From Chitinophagaceae bacterium (GTDB lineage Bacteria; Bacteroidota; Bacteroidia; Chitinophagales; Chitinophagaceae), in contig CANHCY010000002.1 of assembly GCA_947459295.1 (NCBI GenBank), positions 40,469 through 104,468 on the forward strand: a stretch of DNA of 64,000 nucleotides, in the 5' to 3' direction. The notes below the pieces were generated by a model. That model made no database searches. It saw only the letters and a program-made list of their open reading frames with translations, and was not told the origin of the DNA. The first letter of the stretch is position 1. Each line of letters opens with the position of its first letter. Position numbers and translations under genes: made by a program. Shown here one piece after another: positions 59,857-64,000 of the stretch.

Positions 59857-62259
59857 ATGCGCCGTTTTCTTTTTTTAATGTTCCTTGTTATGCCTTCGCT
59901 TCTATTTGCACAAACAGCAAATATTGTTTTTGAAAAAACAAAAAACATGAAGCGTCAATCCGGATTTTTTACATTTTATGTAGACGATACCACTGGAAAA
60001 ATTTGGTTGGACATTGATAAAATCGGACAAGAATTTTTACTCGTTAATTCATTGCCTGCTGGTTTAGGATCTAATGATATTGGGCTTGACAGAGGACAAA
60101 TTGGAGACACTAAAATTGTATTTTTTGAGCGCGTGGGTAAAAAATTATTATTGGTGCAACCCAACTATGATTACCGCGCAAGCAGCACCGATAAAAATGA
60201 AAAAAGAGCTGTAAAAGAATCTTTTGCTAGTTCTACCATTGGATCTTTTATAATTGAAGAAGAACAAGCGGGTCATTTATTAGTGGATGCCACTTCGTTT
60301 TTTGTAAAAGACGCACATGGTGCCGCCGATAAAATTAAAAGCATGCGTCAAGGAACCTATTCGTTTAACGAACCGCGTTCTGCGATGTATTTTTCTAACA
60401 CAAAAAACTTCCCACTCAATTCAGAATTTGAAGCGAGCATTACATTTGTAGGTGGTGCCGACGCAGGCAGATTTGTAACAACGGTAACGCCTTCACCAGA
60501 AGCCATTACCCTGCGCATGCATTATTCCTTTGTTCAACTTCCTGATAATCAGTACAAACCAAGACAATATGATATCAGAAGCGGGTATTTTGGCATTTCC
60601 TATTTCGACTATAGTTCAGATTTTACCACGCCTATTCAGCAGCGTTTTATTTCAAGACACCGACTCGCTAAAAAAGATCCAACTGCACAGGTTAGTGAAC
60701 CCGTTGCGCCCATTATTTACTATTTAGATAACGGTACGCCAGAACCTATCAGGTCTGCACTATTGGAAGGCGGCCGCTGGTGGAATCAAGCTTTTGAAGC
60801 TGCAGGCTATAAAAATGCATTTATTGTAAAGGTACTTCCTGATAGTTGCGACCCCATGGATATCAGGTACAATATGATTAATTGGGTGCACCGTTCTACG
60901 CGCGGATGGAGTTATGGCGCTACCGTAACGGACCCGCGCACTGGAGAAATTATTAAAGGTCAGGTTACACTTGGTTCACTAAGGGTTAGGCAAGACTATT
61001 TAATTTTTACAGGATTACTAGCCCCTTACGAAACAGGAAAGCCGGTTCCTAGCACTATGAGAGAAGCCGCGCTACAGCGTTTACGTCAACTCTCTGCACA
61101 CGAAATTGGACATACCTTAGGTTTGCAACACAATTACGCATCTAGCTATAACGATAGAGGTTCCGTAATGGATTATCCGCACCCTAATATTTTTATCAAT
61201 GATAAAGGCGAAATGGATTTTTCTAAAGTATATACCAATGCTATTGGAGAGTGGGATAAAAGAGCCATCATGTATGGATACCAAGATTTCGACAAAAGCA
61301 CCAACGAAAATAATGCCCTTCAAAATTTATTAGCAGAAAATACAAAGCAAGGACTCTTATTTATTGCTGATGCGGATGCACGCGCTGCGAGCGGCTTTCA
61401 CCCCTATGCACATTTATGGGACAACGAAAAAGATGCAACCGTAGGATTAAAAAATACACTTGCCGTTAGAGCAAAAGCACTAGAAAATTTTTCTGAAAAT
61501 ACCATTAGACCTGGTGCGCCCATGGCTACACTCGAAGAGGTACTCGTACCTGTTTATAATTACCACCGCTATCAATTAGAAGCCGTTTGTAAAATTATTG
61601 GTGGCACCGATTATAGTTATAGCACCAGAGGCGACGCAACGCAAAAACCAAAAATGGTGGCGGATGCGGTACAAAAAAATGCACTACAAGTAGCAGTAGG
61701 TTGTCTATCACCAAGCATATTAACGATACCTCCTTTTATTGCAGCGCAAATTCCTCCAAGACCTCCTATGTATTATGGCGGTGAATTATTTGCAAAAAGA
61801 ACTGGCATGAGTTTTGATCCACTTGCAGCCGCAGAAGCTTTAGCAGATTTTGAACTTGCATTTTTATGCAATCCAGAAAGAGCGAATAGGTTGGAAATTA
61901 ATAAAGCAAATGGCGCTAGTATTGGATTTGGAGAAGTGATTGATGCGCTCGTTGCGGAACTCTTTAAAAAGCCACTCAACAAAGGACTAGAAGAAATGGT
62001 AGGTCTTCAAACAAGACAAATGTTAGTGACCTGGTTACTGGGCGTTGCACAGTCTGAGCAAAGCAATTATCAAGTAAAAGCGATTTGTTCTGAAAAATTA
62101 GCAGAGATCAAAAAATGGAGCACGGATCAAATCAAAGCAAATAAATACAAAACGCATTTTGCTTATTTGATAGAACGCATCGAGCATCCAAAAGACATTA
62201 GCTTACCCAAGCACAAAGAAATGGCACCAGGTGCACCTATTGGATGTGATTTGGATTAG
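59857..62259 (+). CDS. Zinc-dependent metalloprotease (DUF5117/DUF5118-type)
   Basis: Signal peptide and LSAHEIGHTLGLQHNYASSYNDRGSVMDYPHP zincin motif. Confidence 0.9.
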   Translation: MRRFLFLMFLVMPSLLFAQTANIVFEKTKNMKRQSGFFTFYVDDTTGKIWLDIDKIGQEFLLVNSLPAGLGSNDIGLDRGQIGDTKIVFFERVGKKLLLVQPNYDYRASSTDKNEKRAVKESFASSTIGSFIIEEEQAGHLLVDATSFFVKDAHGAADKIKSMRQGTYSFNEPRSAMYFSNTKNFPLNSEFEASITFVGGADAGRFVTTVTPSPEAITLRMHYSFVQLPDNQYKPRQYDIRSGYFGISYFDYSSDFTTPIQQRFISRHRLAKKDPTAQVSEPVAPIIYYLDNGTPEPIRSALLEGGRWWNQAFEAAGYKNAFIVKVLPDSCDPMDIRYNMINWVHRSTRGWSYGATVTDPRTGEIIKGQVTLGSLRVRQDYLIFTGLLAPYETGKPVPSTMREAALQRLRQLSAHEIGHTLGLQHNYASSYNDRGSVMDYPHPNIFINDKGEMDFSKVYTNAIGEWDKRAIMYGYQDFDKSTNENNALQNLLAENTKQGLLFIADADARAASGFHPYAHLWDNEKDATVGLKNTLAVRAKALENFSENTIRPGAPMATLEEVLVPVYNYHRYQLEAVCKIIGGTDYSYSTRGDATQKPKMVADAVQKNALQVAVGCLSPSILTIPPFIAAQIPPRPPMYYGGELFAKRTGMSFDPLAAAEALADFELAFLCNPERANRLEINKANGASIGFGEVIDALVAELFKKPLNKGLEEMVGLQTRQMLVTWLLGVAQSEQSNYQVKAICSEKLAEIKKWSTDQIKANKYKTHFAYLIERIEHPKDISLPKHKEMAPGAPIGCDLD

Positions 62260-62261
62260 TA

Positions 62262-62300
62262 AACGCTGTAACAGAACGCTGTAACAGAACGCTGTAACAG
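62262..62300. repeat. Three perfect tandem copies of a 13-mer, AACGCTGTAACAG
   Basis: Copies at 62262-62274, 62275-62287 and 62288-62300, each containing GCTG-TAA-CAG. Confidence 0.95.
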
Positions 62301-62301
62301 C

Positions 62302-63954
62302 TTATACCAACATACGTAAAGGCTCTTCTAGTAAAGATTTCAATGTTTGTAAGAAAGCGGCGCCTGCTGCACCATCCACAACACGGTGGTCGCAACTGAG
62401 GGTCACTTTCATCACATTGCCCGGTACCACTTGACCATTTTTTACAACTGGCACTTGTGCAATACCACCTACTGCAAGTATACATGCATCTGGCGGATTG
62501 ATGATGGCTGTAAATTCATCTACGCCAAACATACCTAAGTTAGAAATGGTAAATGTGCTGCCTTCCCAATCGGCAGGTTGTAATTTTTTATCTTTTGCTT
62601 TTTGCGCAAACCCTTTTACAGTAACACCAATTTCACTGAGTGATTTGGTGTCTGCAAAACGTACAACTGGAACAAGTAAACCTTCGTCTACTGCAACAGC
62701 AATACCAATATTTACATGATGATTGGTACGAATCGTATCACCAAGCCAGCTGCTATTAATTTTTGGATGTTGTTTTAATGAAAGTGCTGTTGCTTTAACA
62801 ACCATATCATTGAAACTAATTTTTACAGGTGCCACTTCATTAATTTTTGTACGCGCTGCAACAGCTGCGTCCATATCAATGGTCATGGTGATGTAAAAAT
62901 GTGGTGCCGTAAATAAGCTTTCACTTAAGCGGCGTGCAATCGTTTTACGCATTTGAGAAACCGGCTGGTCTTCAAAACTTACAACACCTGTAGGTGCTGA
63001 TTGAACAAATGCTGGAGCAGCAGCGCCCATGGTTGGAGCAGCAGCAGGTGCAGTAGCTGGAACATATCCGTCAATATCAAATTTAGTGATACGTCCATTA
63101 TCGCCAGTTCCTTTTACATATTTTAAATCAATGCCACGCTCTTCTGCCATTTTTTTGGCGAGTGGGCTTGCAAAAATTCTTCCTTCATTTACAACCACCT
63201 GAACCGCAGGTGCAACAGTAGTTGCTGGAGCGGCAGAAGCTGTTGGAGCTGCAGCAGGGCTTGCAGCAGGTGCAGTAGTTGCAGGAGCTGCAGCGGTTGC
63301 GCCATTTTTTACAGCGGCAACAATCGCATCCACATTTGTACCAGCAGCACCAATCACGCAAAGTAAATCGTTCACTAAAATTTTCTCTCCCGCTTTTGCG
63401 CCTTGGTATAATAAAATACCATCTTTATAACTTTCAAGTTCCATGGTTGCTTTATCGGTTTCGATATCCGCCAACACATCCCCTTTTTTAACTGTATCAC
63501 CTACATTTTTTTGCCAACCTGCAATTACCCCTTCTGTCATGGTATCGCTCAAGCGTGGCATCAGCACCACTTCATCGATAGCAGCGGCGTCGAGCGCCGG
63601 ACTTGCAGATGCTGCAACAGGTGCAGCAGTGGTTGCAGCTGGTGCAGGCTCAGTAGCAGGCGCTGCAGCAGGTGAACCCGCTCCAACAGACGCTATCAGT
63701 GAAGCAACATCTTCACCAGCCTTACCAATAATGGCAAGCAAATCATTGACTTGCAATTTGCCTCCTTTTGTAGTACCTATATGCAATAAAACACCTTCTT
63801 GGTAGCTCTCAAGCTCCATAGTTGCTTTATCTGTTTCGATTTCAGCTAATAAATCACCTTTTTTTACCGGATCGCCCACATTTTTGTGCCAAGCTGCAAT
63901 AACACCTTCGGTCATTGTATCACTTAAGCGGGGCATTAAAATCACTTCAGCCAT
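62302..63954 (-). CDS. pdhC: Pyruvate dehydrogenase E2 (dihydrolipoamide acetyltransferase), two lipoyl domains
   Basis: Two lipoyl domains (EIETDKATMELESY and DIETDKATMELESY), Ala/Pro linkers, E3-binding domain, catalytic VTLSCDHRVVDGAAGAAFL. Confidence 0.93.
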   Translation of the reverse strand: MAEVILMPRLSDTMTEGVIAAWHKNVGDPVKKGDLLAEIETDKATMELESYQEGVLLHIGTTKGGKLQVNDLLAIIGKAGEDVASLIASVGAGSPAAAPATEPAPAATTAAPVAASASPALDAAAIDEVVLMPRLSDTMTEGVIAGWQKNVGDTVKKGDVLADIETDKATMELESYKDGILLYQGAKAGEKILVNDLLCVIGAAGTNVDAIVAAVKNGATAAAPATTAPAASPAAAPTASAAPATTVAPAVQVVVNEGRIFASPLAKKMAEERGIDLKYVKGTGDNGRITKFDIDGYVPATAPAAAPTMGAAAPAFVQSAPTGVVSFEDQPVSQMRKTIARRLSESLFTAPHFYITMTIDMDAAVAARTKINEVAPVKISFNDMVVKATALSLKQHPKINSSWLGDTIRTNHHVNIGIAVAVDEGLLVPVVRFADTKSLSEIGVTVKGFAQKAKDKKLQPADWEGSTFTISNLGMFGVDEFTAIINPPDACILAVGGIAQVPVVKNGQVVPGNVMKVTLSCDHRVVDGAAGAAFLQTLKSLLEEPLRMLV

Positions 63955-64000
63955 AAGATTCGGTTGCGCTTTTAATTAAGGCTCGAAATTAAGGAAAAAA

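Noticed and set aside
1-64000. Transposons, prophage, integrons, restriction-modification or CRISPR-Cas loci
   Set aside because: No transposase, integrase, phage, RM or Cas signatures seen in the ORF track or sequence.

Overview
Chromosomal window from a Bacteroidota genome, probably Chitinophagaceae-like, judging by gldD/gldE/porT, GLPGLI, PSP1/RicT and TAnnTTTG-type promoters. No mobile elements, rRNA or CRISPR arrays were seen. From left to right it contains: a uronic-acid/fucose glycan catabolism block running into xylose and galactose genes (xylB-xylA-galK); tRNA-Arg(CCG); a tightly overlapping carotenoid operon (crtI-crtB-idi-crtD-like-cruF-like-crtZ-crtY) headed by an ECF sigma factor; a CarH/LitR-like B12-binding MerR regulator; dTDP-sugar genes rfbB-rfbC-rfbA; a MurU-like nucleotidyltransferase beside an AmgK-like kinase/RapZ-C fusion; a umuDC-like operon; a stand-alone C-terminal half of carB; and housekeeping genes (comEC, purH, mutY, rng, radA, holB, rsgA, ubiE, porT, pyrC, comM, pdhC). 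The strongest leads are: (1) a CarH-ECF-carotenoid regulon with two identical-architecture inverted repeats (TTTGTTTAA-N16-TTAAACAAA) over the sigma promoter; (2) a UmuD homologue in which both catalytic residues are replaced (Ser60 to Ala, Lys97 to Arg), divergent from an apparently degenerate 2H-phosphoesterase-like protein; (3) the AmgK-like/RapZ fusion; (4) the split carB half; and (5) a candidate sRNA upstream of radA and a 31-aa bS22/COX24-like small protein missing from the ORF track.
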